Shown in pieces: positions 33,516 to 46,339 of a stretch of DNA of 64,000 nucleotides. The DNA comes from Anolis sagrei (lineage: Eukaryota; Chordata; Lepidosauria; Squamata; Anolidae), in NCBI RefSeq assembly GCF_037176765.1, contig NC_090023.1:202152506-202216505 (forward strand), read 5' to 3'. Under the pieces are notes generated by a model, which did no database searches, was not told where the DNA came from, and was given only the letters and a program-made list of their open reading frames with translations. Position numbers and translations under genes: made by a program. How positions within the stretch are numbered: the stretch's first letter is position 1; the number at the start of each line of letters is the position of its first letter.

Positions 33516-34534
33516 CCATGGCTTATATTCTTAAATGATGATGACATGAATTGCACCCTTCAGCATGTCCATGTTCATGTTGGCGTCATTTAATAACATG
33601 GGGTATGATTATCCATGGTTTTTTGTATCCATGTAGGTTCTTGTAACCAAACTACTATGATTGCAGCGGTCCCATCCTCACACATGTAAAAAAATCAGGT
33701 TTGGTTACAGGCACATAACTAATCTAAATAATTGAAAAATACCAAAATAACAGACACTCGGATATACTTAAATAAAGGAATTTATTTTTCTAAAAAAAAA
33801 AACCCTTTCCAAAACAAAACTGGAAAACAAAACAGTGGTTTGATCTAGATACAGCAGCACTGCAATATTATCAGACATATACAAGCAGCCAGAAAACACA
33901 TAAGCCATTATTGTCAGTAACAACCTCAAAATGAAAACTATTTTAATTGAACAATGTGAGAAAAAACCCTCCCTGAAAATTAAAACAAAATGAAAAATCC
34001 TTTGGATACTAGAAGTATTATCATTTAAGTTTATTATTATCATTACAATACCAACAGCCACTAATTTTTCTACTTGAGAACATTTGGTTCCATTTATTAT
34101 AAATGTATAATTGGTTGATTAAGTTATGAAAAGCTCTATTACATTAGAAGTGTCTGCTTCTTTTACAGAGACTACAGTATGAGAAGTGTTTTAAAATATT
34201 GATTCCTGAATATGGATTTTACTGGAGCCATGATGTAGCTGTGTGTCCAACATGGGTGATATTTTTTTTTTCAAATGGAAGTCAGTGGTAAGCCTAGCCC
34301 TAACACGGCTCTCTGTCTAATAATTTAATTGGCAGTCTACCATGGTCAAGTACATCATGAATTCATGAAAGTGTTCATTGCTCAGAAATGCAACTGTGAA
34401 CTTACATCCATTGCCTCGTTGGAGAGGTAAAACAATTTCATTAATGTATAAACAAGGTGAGTTGTGGCACAAATAGAAATTAAAAATCTTTACTATTATA
34501 TTAGCTTCCTACCAATATACATATTTATATATAT

Positions 34535-34571
<37 letters not shown>

Positions 34572-35241
34572 CTTTACTTTAGCATCACATTTGGAGTGTT
34601 CTTAAAAATATCCTTTGCAGAGCTGGAAACATTGCTGTTCACACAAAAACATCAGTGTTAAATTGTTGAAGAATATTGATTCATTATCATTAAACGGTTG
34701 AGAACATGTTATGGAATTAATCCATTAATCGATTCATTAAATCATTACAATTGATTTTTTAAAAAAAAAACATATACTTAAAATTATTACAAATTGTGAG
34801 GAATGGATGATGGCAATGAGACTGTTGTAACTAAAATAACAATATAATTGGCACATAACAATTAAAAGCAAACAAAATTTAAAATTGCTGATGAGATTTG
34901 TAATGACTTTGGTAATTAAAAATGTAATTTTGAATTAATTATTTTCAATATCATACTGGAATATGGCACATGCCTTCATAGACATATTGCTTGCAATATC
35001 CACTGGTTTGAGTGTTATCCTGTTTTAAAATCTATGGGATCTAACTTGTTGATCAATCTAGCAAAATCAAATTACATGTAGAATCTGTTGTCAACTCACT
35101 TCATCTAGTTGTGTGTGCGTTTGAATGTGTAAAAAGAGCTATCAAACACCCAGGGATGCAAACACATCACTCAATAAAATCAGAGTCAAATTTGCAAAGG
35201 ATTAGATGGCCTGTGATTATATTTTTGAGATCCTTTTTTGT
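33516..35241. other. AT-rich DNA without genes; GA microsatellite at 34537-34570
   Basis: About 17 GA units. The rest is unique, with poly-A and poly-T runs. Confidence 0.5.
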
Positions 35242-35376
35242 CAGTGGTTCTCAACCTGTGGGTCCCCAGGTGTTTTGGAATACAACTCCCAGAAGTCCCA
35301 GCCAGTTTACCAGCTGTTAGGATTTCTGGGAGTTGAAGCCCAAAACATCTGGGGACCCACAGGTTGAGACCTACTG
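35242..35376. mobile_element. 135-bp palindromic hAT MITE
   Basis: CAGTGGTTCTCAACCTGTGG to its complement ending GACCTACTG; arms pair throughout. Confidence 0.75.
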
Positions 35377-35659
35377 TTTTATGCAGTTGAAACTTGACTC
35401 GAGAAACGCACCAAGGATGAAAGGTAAGTCTATAGCAGGGATGGGAATTGCATGGTCCTCCAGTTCCTAGATTGCAACTCCCAGCATTCTTCATCATTGG
35501 CTACATTAGCGGGAACTTCCTTGATTGCTGTCGAGCCATATCTGAAGAACCACACAACTCCCACCCTGTTCTAAAGGAAGCGCAATAAATTCAGCATCCC
35601 GCTCCTCCTCAGTTAAATCAGAAGGACCAGGACATAGGAAAGTTTTCAAGTGTGCAGAA

Positions 35660-35794
35660 CAGTGGTCCTCAACCTGTGGGTTCCCAGGTGTTTTGGCCTA
35701 CGACTCCCAGAAATCCCAGCCAGTTTGCCATTTGTTAGGATTTCTGGGAGTTGAAGGCGAAAACATCTGGGGACCCACAGGTTGAGAACCACTG
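35660..35794. mobile_element. 135-bp palindromic hAT MITE
   Basis: Same family as 35242. Flanks GTGCAGAA and GTGTAGAA agree at 7 of 8 bases. Confidence 0.8.
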
Positions 35795-35802
35795 GTGTAG
35801 AA

Positions 35803-36508
35803 CGTCCTAAGTTCAGTATCAAGCTTCTCCTATTAAAAAAGTCAGACAGCGTACCTAAAATTCTAGAGACGTTCATGGACACTAGGATTGAAGGGCCAGA
35901 GAGAGGGACACTCAACCTCCCTCAAGTTTCAGCTCCCTCACAATGTTCAGGTTAAATTGGAGCACCATGACTTCAATGTAGTTGTCATTCTCAACAAGGT
36001 GTGACTCATAGTGTGCATGTGTGTAAAGATTGCTGGGAGTTATCTACCTCAACACTTCCAGGCACCTCAACCCAATAATAAATGCTCATCTTCTAAACGA
36101 CAGCATAGCATTTCTACAACTTCATCACTATGTTGATCCAAAATAATTTATCACAGAGACACTGATCTGATTAAAAACAAGGAAAACTCAAGAGTCTAAT
36201 GAACAAGGGATGCATACTCCATGCTGCCTTTTTTATAAATGAGGTGAAAATAATAAATCTGAATGACATAAACATTTGCAAAAGAGGAGTTTTTGAATAA
36301 TAGAATACAAGGGTTCCAGTTTAATGGGTCTTACAGCACATAACATTCTACAGAATGGCACTAAACTGTTTGTTTATTGCTGTAGGAGAACTATGTTACT
36401 ACTAAAAAAAGCTACCAACATTATTGGAGAAGAATTAGTGGGGCAGTTAAATAATAATTCAGACTTCCTGGATTTTCTTGAAGGAGTCTGGATCCACAAG
36501 TTAAAACT
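35803..36508. other. No gene or clear repeat
   Basis: Unique sequence with short frames. Confidence 0.4.
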
Positions 36509-36516
36509 CTATAGAG

Positions 36517-37237
36517 CAGTGGTTCTCAACCATTCTAATGCCATGAGCCCCTAATACAGTTCCTCATGTTGTGGTGACCCCCAACCATAAAATTATTTTC
36601 ATTGCTACTTCATAATGGTAATTTTGCTACTGTTAGGAATCGCAATGTAAATATCTGGTATGTGGGATGTATTTTCATTCACTGGACCAAATTTGGCACA
36701 AATACCTGATACACCCAAATTTGGGGTTGGGGGAACGGAATTGATTTTGTCATTTGGGAGTGGTAGTTTCTGGGATTTATAGTTAACCTACAATCAAAGA
36801 GCATTCTGAACTCCACCAATGATGGGATTAAACCAAACTTGGCACACAGAACTCCCACGACCAACAGAAAATACTGGAAGGGTTTGGTGGACATTGACCT
36901 TGAGTTTTGGAGTTGTAGTTCAATTACATCCAGAGAGCACTATGGACTCAAATAATGATGGATCTGGACCAAACTTGGCACAAATACTCAATATGCCCAA
37001 ATGTGAACACTGGTGGAGTTTGGGGGAAATAGACTTCACATTTGGGAGTTGTAGTTACTGGAATTTATGGTTCACCTACAATCAAAGAGCATTCTGAACC
37101 CCACCAAGGATAGAATTGGGCCAAACGTCCCTCACAGAACTCTCATGACCAATAGACAATACTGTGTTTTCTAAGGGACTTCCAACACCCCTTTGTGACC
37201 CCCTCAGGGGTCCTGACCCCCAGGTTGAGAAACACTG
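36517..37237 (+). mobile_element. SPIN-like non-autonomous hAT element, 721 bp, perfect target duplication
   Basis: CAGTGGTTCTCAACCATTC to CAGGTTGAGAAACACTG. CTATAGAG repeats exactly at 36509-36516 and 37238-37245. The body has internal repeats of GGAGTTGTAGTT and CAATCAAAGAGCATTCTG. Confidence 0.85.
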
Positions 37238-37435
37238 CTATAGAGCAACTATAGAAGTTTCCTAGTGTGCTTTCATTGACTTAGACTTGTTCTTTTTAAG
37301 CTCAGTGAGACAGCCAGATTTGTGTTTATTGTTGCATGATATTTTTTGGAAAGAAGAATCAAAAGGGAGTCCAAATGGAACCAAAAGGAAATGCTGAGGA
37401 AAGGCAAATGTCATTGCCTTCATCTGTGTATTCCT

Positions 37436-37520
37436 TGGTGGCCTCCCATACTAACCAAATCCTATCCAGCTTAGTTTCAGAGATCAGACAGAATCTCTTC
37501 CCTTCAGAGTATTTAGTCAG
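37436..37520 (-). mobile_element. 5S-rRNA-derived SINE fragment
   Basis: GGCCTCCCATACTAACC and CTTAGTTTCAGAGATCAGAC are antisense to 5S rRNA (compare GATCTCGGAAGCTAAGC). Confidence 0.55.
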
Positions 37521-38088
37521 GGATGTAGATAAAATAAGAGGTTGAAATATTGTTTATTTTATATATATATTGTATATTTTGGGCAGAGCAAGAAGAGGAA
37601 ATGGCACCTTCAATTGGTAAAAACCTTGTGTTCAGTGGGCAGTATTGTAAAAGCAGATGTATCACCCAAACTTAAACTTCTCCTACTTCTCAGCTCACTA
37701 TTTCCAATCAACATGCACTGCTCTGTATCAACCAATATGTTAGTCCTGTTATAGAAGACAGTCCTCTGGAAGTGTCCTCCATATGAGAGGCTGTCCAGTT
37801 TGAAGATACATAAGTTTAGGAAGAGATATTGTGCCCATCATCAACTGAAAAAGACCTGCACATTAGACTGAGTAGGCTCACAGTTCTCCAGTCACAGATC
37901 TGCCCAAAAATATGCATTGTGTTCCATTTAAATTTGCAAATAAATATAAATATTATGCAAATCTATGCCCTCTTTTGTTATTGATGCTTTTTTTGTTTTG
38001 GCAACAGAAAAAGTGCCTACATTGACAATCACACAACACATAAAGCATACAATCTGGTCCTATCACAGGAATTTGGGAATGATGAAGA
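37521..38088. other. No gene seen
   Basis: Unique AT-rich sequence. Confidence 0.4.
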
Positions 38089-38101
38089 AATAAATTTTAG
38101 T

Positions 38102-38770
38102 GGGTTGCTGTGAGTTTTCTGGGCTATATGGCTATGTTCCAGAAGCATTCTTTCCTGATGTTTCACCCACATCTATGGCAGGCATCCTCAGAGGTTGTGA
38201 GGAATATTGGAAACGAAGCAAGGGAGGGTTATATATCTGTGGAAGGTCCAGGGTGAGAGAAATAACTCTTGTCTATTGGAGGCAAGTTGGAGACCACCTT
38301 GATTAGTACTGAATGGCCTAGTAGCTTCAAAGCCTGGCTGATTGCTGCCTGGGGAAATCCTTTATTGGGAGGTGTTAGCTGGAACTGATTATTTCATGTC
38401 TGGGTTTCCCCCATTTTCAGTGTGTTTTTCTTTATTTACTATCCTGATTTTAGAGTTTTTTAAATACTGGTAGCCAGATTTTGTTCATTTTCATGGTTTT
38501 TTCCTTTCTGTTGAAATTCCACATTCTTGTGGATTTCAGTGGCTTCTCTGTGTAGTTTGACATGGTGATTGTTAGAGTGGTCCAGCATTTCTGTGTTTTC
38601 AAATTATATGCTGTGTAATATGCTGTGGATATACCTAACAACATCTAAGGATGCCTGCCATAGATATACGTGAAACGTCAGGAGAGAAGGCTTCTGGAAC
38701 ATCGCCATATAGCCCAGAAAACTCACAGCAACCCAGTGATTCCAGCCATGAAAGCTTTTGACAACACATT
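38102..38770. mobile_element. Penelope-like inverted pair with 13-bp target duplication
   Basis: The antisense arm (38102 to about 38640) includes the region after the nuclease; a short sense arm follows to 38770. Flanks AATAAATTTTAGT and AATAACATTTAGT match at 11 of 13. Confidence 0.75.
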
Positions 38771-38783
38771 AATAACATTTAGT

Positions 38784-39462
38784 TTTTACAAGTCATTATT
38801 GGAGATCTTTTGCAAATATGATAAACATGCTTTGGTGGATATATATGAGAAGTGTGATGTTGACACTCATTTTTTTCCAGTGCAGGGCCGTATAAGAGAG
38901 CAAAGTCAGTAGCCAAGCTGGCATAGAAATACGCAATTTTCAGGAAGAAAAGAAGAGAAACCAACTAGCTTAGGCTCTAAAATATCCAAAGCTGTGTAAC
39001 ATGCACACTTATACAAAATCTGCCAAGACAAAAAGAAACATGTATGTTTCTGATTGCAAGTGAAATTATGGGCAAAGAATCAAATGCATCTTAATTCGGT
39101 TTATGAAGAAGAATTGTAGTAGCCACTGTGAATAACACATTGCTGCCAATGTAAGTGGCTTATCTCTGTTGCATTCTCACCCTTTCCTGTGTAATCTCAT
39201 TTCCTGATTTCATTAGATGATGTGTTTCTTTAACCCTGATTACAACATTGGCTCCTACTGCAAAGAAATACAGTATTTCAAGGGTAGCCAAGCCAGTGCT
39301 CCCCAGATTTTGTGTCTGACACCTGACCATTCTGGAGGATGTCAACGTGACTTTCCTTGAAATACAAAGATTTGGGAAATGAAAGATGTTACTCTATATA
39401 AGGGGAAGAATTCAACACAGAGATTTCTCATATCTGCCCTACATCTTCTTAAATATATCATA
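38784..39462. other. No gene or repeat recognised
   Basis: Unique sequence. Confidence 0.4.
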
Positions 39463-39470
39463 GTGTAAAC

Positions 39471-39626
39471 CAGGCATGGGCAAACTTCATCCCTCCGGGT
39501 GTTTTGGACTTCAACTCCCACAATTCCTAACAGCCTCACGCCTCTTCCTTTCCCTCCTCAGCCGCTTAACCCTGATGTAAACTCTAAATCCAAAACACCC
39601 GGGGGGACGAAATTTGCCCATGACTG
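39471..39626. mobile_element. hAT-type MITE with perfect 8-bp duplication
   Basis: CAGGCATGGGCAAACTTC to AATTTGCCCATGACTG; GTGTAAAC at 39463-39470 and 39627-39634. Confidence 0.85.
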
Positions 39627-39961
39627 GTGTAAACTCTAAAATTGCAGAAGTCTTAAATTGCTCTCAGATTTTCATATGTTACCATGTAAGATTGAGCAGT
39701 ATATTAGGCCCCCAAATTACTACATTTTACAAATTTTCATTTAAACACATCCACAGCTAATCTTTCAAACATAACATAAGAAGAAGCCCTAACAAAAGCG
39801 GTTTTAGAACATTATGTATTTTATGGAATATCTGAAAGATTGTGCCCTCCTTCTGGTTACAAAGGTATATCCTAACTCTGCTGTTATGGCTAAAATAACT
39901 TTTAAAATAAGAAAACATAATATCCTCAGGCCAACAGTATCACTAAGATATACCCCCCCCC

Positions 39962-40200
39962 CTTTTTTTTGTGTCAGGAGTGACTTGAGAAACTGCAAGT
40001 CACTTCTGGAGTGAGAAAATTGGCTGTCTGCAAGGATGTTGCCCAGGGGACGCCCAGATGTTTTTGATGTTTTACCATCCTTGTAAAGCTGGAGCTGACA
40101 GAGGGAGCTCAACCCGTTCTCCCCAGATTTGAACTGCTGACTTGCTGGTCAGCAGTCCTGCTGGCACAAGAGTTTAATCCATTGTGCCATTAGAGGCTCC
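39962..40200 (-). mobile_element. Squamate tRNA-derived SINE (type A), reversed
   Basis: TTTTTTTGTGTCAGGAGTG to CATTAGAGGCTCCCC is the whole family in reverse. Confidence 0.85.
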
Positions 40201-40870
40201 CCTGAATCAGTGGGGCATAATCCTTCACTTGCCATTTAACAATTAGTTTAATGTGGAAGAGTAGATATGGTACAAATTATTTACCACAACTCATGTTTAT
40301 TTTCATGTTTAATTTCTCTCTGCTTATGGAGATGAAAGATCTTTCAAAGTTTGCACAAATGAACTTTTTATCCATATGATCACAGTAAAAAAAGAGCATT
40401 TCTCTCTAATGCTCTTCTGAAAAAAAAAAACCCCTTTAAAATATTATACATGAATATTTGTACACAAGCAACTGTATTGTTATTAATTCCTCATTATATC
40501 CTAATGTAAAAAGATTAACTCATCCAATCAGGGTTAAAAAAAAGAATCTATATAATTAATTTACACATTATGAACCCAAAAGACCTAAGTAAAGTGACCC
40601 AAAGTCACAAAAATCCATAATGCATACCCCCCTACCCAATTATTTGGCATGGGTATAAAATATACCAACATTTTGTCTCTGTTGTTTTGAGGGGAAAGAT
40701 GATGAGAGATAAAAGAATTACTGTTATGTAAAGAGGCAGCTATTAAGAATGGAGCCACATGGTTTTTAATCCTCTCCATTTCTGCCAATTTTTGAGTTTG
40801 TGAGCCGGAAAAGAACCAGAACACAAGGAGTTGCTTCTATAAAGGAAGAAATATTGAGGACTGGCTCTTC
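40201..40870. other. AT-rich DNA; possible distal polyadenylation signal of GRK5 near 40296
   Basis: No repeat; a minus-strand AATAAA lies near 40296. Confidence 0.3.
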
Positions 40871-40882
40871 GTATGTTAATTA

Positions 40883-41111
40883 TTGGGTTGTTGTGAGTTT
40901 TTCGGGCTGTATGGCTATGTTCCAGAAGCATTATCTCCTGTCATTTCGCCTACATCTATGGCAGGCATCCTCAGAATTTGTGAGGTCTCACATAGGTTGA
41001 GGATGCCTGTCATAGATGCAGGCGAAACATCAGAATGCATCTGGAACATGGCCATACAACCCAACTCACAACAACTCAGTGATTCTGGCCATGAAAGCCT
41101 TTGAAAATACA
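40883..41111. mobile_element. Penelope-like palindrome with 11-bp target duplication
   Basis: The antisense arm (40883-40992) and sense arm (about 40997-41111) face each other. TATGTTAATTA repeats at 40872-40882 and 41112-41122. Confidence 0.8.
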
Positions 41112-41399
41112 TATGTTAATTACGTTCATACCCATGGGATGCAGTGTACAAGGGTGAGAACCAGGATTACTTGTAAATCAGTGCAATGGGAACTTAGGAG
41201 TCAAATGCACATGAGTACATACCCAACACCTCTCGCTCCCCAGAGACTTGTACAAACCCACTTATTGGTAAAAACAATATTGAAGAGACAAATATATCAA
41301 GACAACCCTTTGGTATCTTCTTGGGAGGAGCAGCAAAGGGTGAACTTCTCACCTGGAGACCAGGTATCTACCTGTATTTGTGATCATGTACATTTGTTT

Positions 41400-42315
41400 G
41401 TCTCTTTCTAGGAATAATAACAGAAAGTCTGGAAAATCGTCTTAGGGGGAGAAAAAGAAGAGGAGGGATTTTAAACAGGGATGACTTTTTAACAACAAAC
41501 ATAAACAGGGCAACCTAAGTACAAAAAGTGCAAATAGCAACAATGCTGGTCCCATGTACCTCAGGTATAGTGTATTAGTTTCCTTAGAGATGGTGAATCT
41601 TGACTGTATGTTTGAGTTTGCATTAAATGAAAGGCTTTAAGAAAAAAGAGGGAAGACACTTTTATCTGCAGTGTTGCTGTAAACTCAATCAATGGAAAAA
41701 GAATAAAAATTTGTATCAATAAAACTGATATGAAAGAAGGAACGTGTGACTAATTTTCGACATCGGCAACACAAAAATAAAAATAAACATCTCATTTCGA
41801 GGCTCTGGAAGTCTTGATCACTTTGTGTTTTTCTTGGTTTGTTTTTTAAAAACAAAAAAAAAATCTTAAAACAGATGGCTTTACAAGCTGCTGCTCAGAA
41901 AATATACATCCCCAAGTCCGACTTTCATTTAAATACAAATGTACAAAATGTAAACTGAGACAATAGAGAAATTTACAAAACCTTTTCTTTAAAAATAATA
42001 AGGACAAAATTCAGTTCTAGTTATGATGCGATTTTAAATACGTGCAAGTTGTCAGACTCTGATTTCTATTGCAATGTCCTACAGAGACAACGTTGAGTCA
42101 CGAGACCTCAAGTGCCACCTCCAAAAACAGACCTGAGAGGAAATTTCTTGGTAAATTGGGAAGCTCCCCTGGAAGGAATGGAGAAGGGGGAAAACTCTCC
42201 CGAAATAGGAGATTATTGATCTTCTAGCTCGATGGCAGGTGTTCTCTCATCCTTGAAGCTCCGTATGTTATAGTGGAGGGATGCCAAGTGCAGGTTCACA
42301 AAAGTCAAGGCAGAA
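41400..42315 (-). other. GRK5: GRK5 3' untranslated region (lower limit not fixed)
   Basis: The sequence below the GRK5 stop is repeat-free down to about 41120 and AT-rich, as expected for a 3' UTR. I found no minus-strand AATAAA between 41123 and 42315. One minus-strand AATAAA lies near 40296, just before a SINE, which would give a UTR of about 2 kb containing a Penelope piece at 40883-41111. A weaker variant signal closer to the stop is equally possible. The lower boundary given is therefore arbitrary. Confidence 0.5.
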
Positions 42316-42477
<162 letters not shown>

Positions 42478-42682
42478 TCATATGAACTGTAAGAAGAATA
42501 TGTATTCAATCTAAAGCTTAGAAAAGATTTTTTTTTCTTATTACAGCTCCCACAATCTCCCAAGAAGGAATGGCAAACAAGTAACTTCTCCAGTCTTTGA
42601 ATTGACAGCAAACTTGCAGGAGAAAATTATAAGCTTTTACTCATCTCTTCAAAGTTGTCTTTCATAGCTTTTTAAGGATTAC

Positions 42683-43445
42683 AGTGTTCCCTCGCTACTT
42701 TGCAATTCGCTTTTCACGGATTCGCTGTTTTGTGGTTTTCCAAAAAATATGAATTTAAAAAATATAAATTTAAAATATACAAGTAGTGAGGGAACATTGT
42801 CTCTTCTGTAGTGCCCCCATTCACTACAGAATAGACAATGAAGTTTCAACAACAATAACATAATACTTTGTGTATCTTCTGTAGTGTCCCCATTCATCGG
42901 ATCAGAAAATGGACACCTAAAAGAATAATGCATTATGAGGTCAATAAATCAAATTCTGGGAGGGGGGGGCAAGCCAGGAACCCCTTGGCGTATGGGAAGT
43001 GACATTTACGTGCTTCCCAGAAGCTGGAAGCATCGGCCTGGCTGGTGGAGGTGGTGGGCTGCGAGGGAGGCATGGCGAAGAGTCCCGTCCTTCCCGGAGC
43101 CTAGCTAAAGTGGTGCTGGCGAGGGTCGCGGAGAGGGCCGCCAAGGCAGATTCTGCCAGGACTTCTTCCTCAGGCAACTGGGTGAGAGCTCCAGGCCAGT
43201 GGGGAAGTAAGGAGGGAGGGAGAAGGGCGGTTCCAGCAAGGGGAGGGGGGAAAGAGGGAGCAAGGGAGGGAAAGAGGAGAGGAAAGAGAAGGCGAAGGGA
43301 TTGAATGAGTGAGAGAGGGGGAGAGATGAGTGGGCGGAGCAACTTCTAGGAGGGGGCAGTCCTATGCCTTGTCTCTACTTCACAGATTTTCACTTATCAT
43401 GGGTGGTCCTGGAACATAACACCCATGATAAGTGAGGGAACACTG
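42683..43445. mobile_element. Tigger-type (TA-target) element with a GC-rich core, in the last GRK5 intron
   Basis: TA then CAGTGTTCCCTCGCTAC at the left; GTGAGGGAACACTG then TA at the right. An inner copy of the terminus (GTAGTGAGGGAACATTG) ends near 42800, so the left part looks like a complete short element. The core 42955-43345 is purine/G-rich with CpGs, producing spurious long frames. Confidence 0.7.
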
Positions 43446-43550
43446 TACTAAAGACCTGGTGTACTCTAGCTCCTTGCAGCCATTTGGAAGAATATGTGAG
43501 AGCTATATGGACCATGTGTTCTAGCCCCACCTTCCAGTGACTCCTTTTAT

Positions 43551-43685
43551 CAGTGGTTCTCAACCTGTGGGTCCCCAGTTGTTTTGGCCTTCAACTCCCA
43601 GAAATCCTAACAGCTGGTAAACTGGCTGAGATTTCTGGGAGTTGTAGGCCAAAACATCTGGGAACCCACAGGTTGAAAACCACTG
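43551..43685. mobile_element. 135-bp palindromic hAT MITE
   Basis: CAGTGGTTCTCAACCTGTGG to GGTTGAAAACCACTG; same family as 35242. Confidence 0.75.
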
Positions 43686-44570
43686 CCACATATGGATGTG
43701 CCTTATCCTTTATTTCCCAACTTTGTGGCTCCATGCAGCAAGGACTGCTCAGTTCCAGCTGTTTTACTAGCATCTCTATTTGTGAAGATAGATACATGGG
43801 AAAGTGAGAGTGTGAAGAGATGTATTATTGGCAACTCCTCATCATTGGCTTGCTCTAATCCAGGCCTGACTACCTTTTAGAAGTAGCATAAGACTTAACT
43901 CAGCTGGTGACTGTGGCTCAGGGTCCAGACAGGAAAAAGTGGGGAATTATCATTAAATTTTAAGGGCATGTTCTTTTCTGATAGGTACAATTCCCCCATT
44001 CATTTTAAAAGACAACATTTGTAAATCTAAATAAAACACAAACTTTTTAATAGCTGCTTCCTGAAGGTCGACATTGCATTTCATGAATTTCAGCTATCTC
44101 TTATTGCTGTTTTTGAAAACCTGGCAACACTATTGCTGGTAGAAATCTCAGTGAATGTTTTTTTTTTTTTCCTGTCCTACATTATGTTTCAGATCCAGAA
44201 CAAAAATGTTAGCTTTCATGTAATTCAGTTTCCCTGTGATGCTACACAAGCATCACAACAAAGCAAAGGCTGCTAAAAGAGGGATCCTTCTCCCTGATGA
44301 ACCTAACCTGCCAGCTACTCGTGTAGTCAACAAACAGACTTGGCTAAACTCACAGATAGATTCCCCTAGAAGGTGTTCCTTATGTAGTAAATCAGGAGAA
44401 GGACAAAGTCTTTGCTCGTTTCTAATTTGCTGACTACTACTATTCCATCCTTCACACCAAGATTGGGGTCTGAAACACCAAAGCAAAATTTGGGGCCATT
44501 GAGAGGGAAGTGCTTAAGTGTTACCACATTATATAACATCATTCCTGATGAAGGAGCATATCTGTTAAAG
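43686..44570. other. GRK5 intron, nothing recognised
   Basis: Unique sequence; T-run at about 44158-44170. Confidence 0.4.
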
Positions 44571-44704
44571 TAGTGGTTCCCAACTTTTAGTCCTCCAGGT
44601 GTTTTGAACTTCAACTCCCAGAAATCCCAGTCCGTTTACCAGCTGTTAGGAATTGTGGAAGCTGAAGTCCAAATACCTGGAGAACCAAAGGTTGGGAACC
44701 ACTG
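44571..44704. mobile_element. Palindromic hAT MITE
   Basis: TAGTGGTTCCCAACTTT to AAGGTTGGGAACCACTG; flanks TGTTAAAG and TCTTAAAG match at 7 of 8. Confidence 0.75.
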
Positions 44705-44907
44705 TCTTAAAGCATCCATTTCCTGGATACATGATGCCCGAGTCAACAAGACCATGGCTTTAAGTCTGTCCCCAAGCCAACAGGTTGTTTTCATATATAG
44801 ATATGAGCTTAAAATGAGGTTACTATACACACTTTGGGGGATGATGGTGTATATACATGGCCTTGAAAAAAATCAAGAATTTACTACAGCATCATTTTCA
44901 GACAAGA

Positions 44908-44910
<3 letters not shown>

Positions 44911-44979
<69 letters not shown>
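44911..44979. repeat. Compound TA/GA microsatellite
   Basis: About 19 TA units followed by about 15 GA units, in the last GRK5 intron. Confidence 0.95.
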
Positions 44980-44982
<3 letters not shown>

Positions 44983-45429
44983 ATAGGGCGCCACAGTCAC
45001 CTACGGACACCGCATTTGGAGGACAATCTTACTTGGATGAGGGATTGCCTAAGTAAGTATATATTTACCTAGAGGAACTCACTTTGAGTTGCAAATAGAT
45101 ATACAGTACAAACCCTATATACACCCCACTGAAATGAAGAATTTCTAGCCCAAGAATATTGCAGAGTGGAGGAAAATGCTGAGAGAATAAATATTTCATT
45201 GGACATAGATAAATGAAACTGTGAATATCGGTCCTGCTTATAACATACAATAATGAGAAGATGTCAAAAAGTGATGAGATTTCAAAATGTAAATCTCTAA
45301 TTTTAATTCAGGTCCTTCTATTAATAATATATTTCCTCCTAAACTGCCCATGGGAGACACTGCCTTGGCCACAATATTCACATTGTACGGTATGAGAAAC
45401 CTATTTGCATTTAGAAGAGCTTTTGCTCA

Positions 45430-45618
<189 letters not shown>

Positions 45619-46339
45619 TTAATTCAAAAGCTTCATGCTTGGAAATGTCTACGCAAAAGCAGAAAATGCAATTTCTACTCAAGTGAATGCCTATTATATG
45701 GCGCCTGAATATGAAGCACCAAACCAATGGGAGGATCTTATTACTGAATACAGGGTTATAAGAAGAGCTATTCTGGATGATATCTGCAGGGACACCCAAC
45801 TCCTATCTCTGCTACAAATGACAAAAGATTTACCATGTTAGATCTATTCTTCAGTAGCTAAAATGATCTCCTACTTCCTAATCATCACCCTTTCTTTCAC
45901 ACTGACTTGGTATTCTATTCCTAACTGCCATTTAGGAATAATAAAAAATAATCATGGTTCACTTGTGCATGGGTGTTGTTCTCAAATGAAACCAGCTGAA
46001 TGTGTGCTTGTGAGCTTGATCAGTTGTGCTATGGAACAAAGTTGGAAGAAACTGTACTGCTGAGAGTAGCAGAAATATGAGTGAAGAGGCAAACCCAAAC
46101 TTGCTGATTTCTAAAGCATACCTCTTTAAGTATTCAAACATTTTATATATTTTTAATTTTCAATTTTCAATCATTAACAAAAAAGAAGCAAAATATAGGG
46201 TAGAGCCACTGTGCTGAAGTGGTCTCAGTTTTGGGATAGGACTCAGCAATGGAAACCTAATAGGTGAGCTTGAGAAACTCAGTCTAAGGACCTCATCACA
46301 TGGAGGCTGAGAAGGCAGGGGACAGCGGGGATAGGCATG

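Noticed and set aside
42941-43342. 133-codon minus-strand frame and 101-codon plus-strand frame
   Set aside because: Both lie in the G/C-rich core of a transposon and are low-complexity; no splice or start context.
44911-44979. Possible CRISPR-like array in repeated units
   Set aside because: Simple microsatellite in a vertebrate intron; no spacers.
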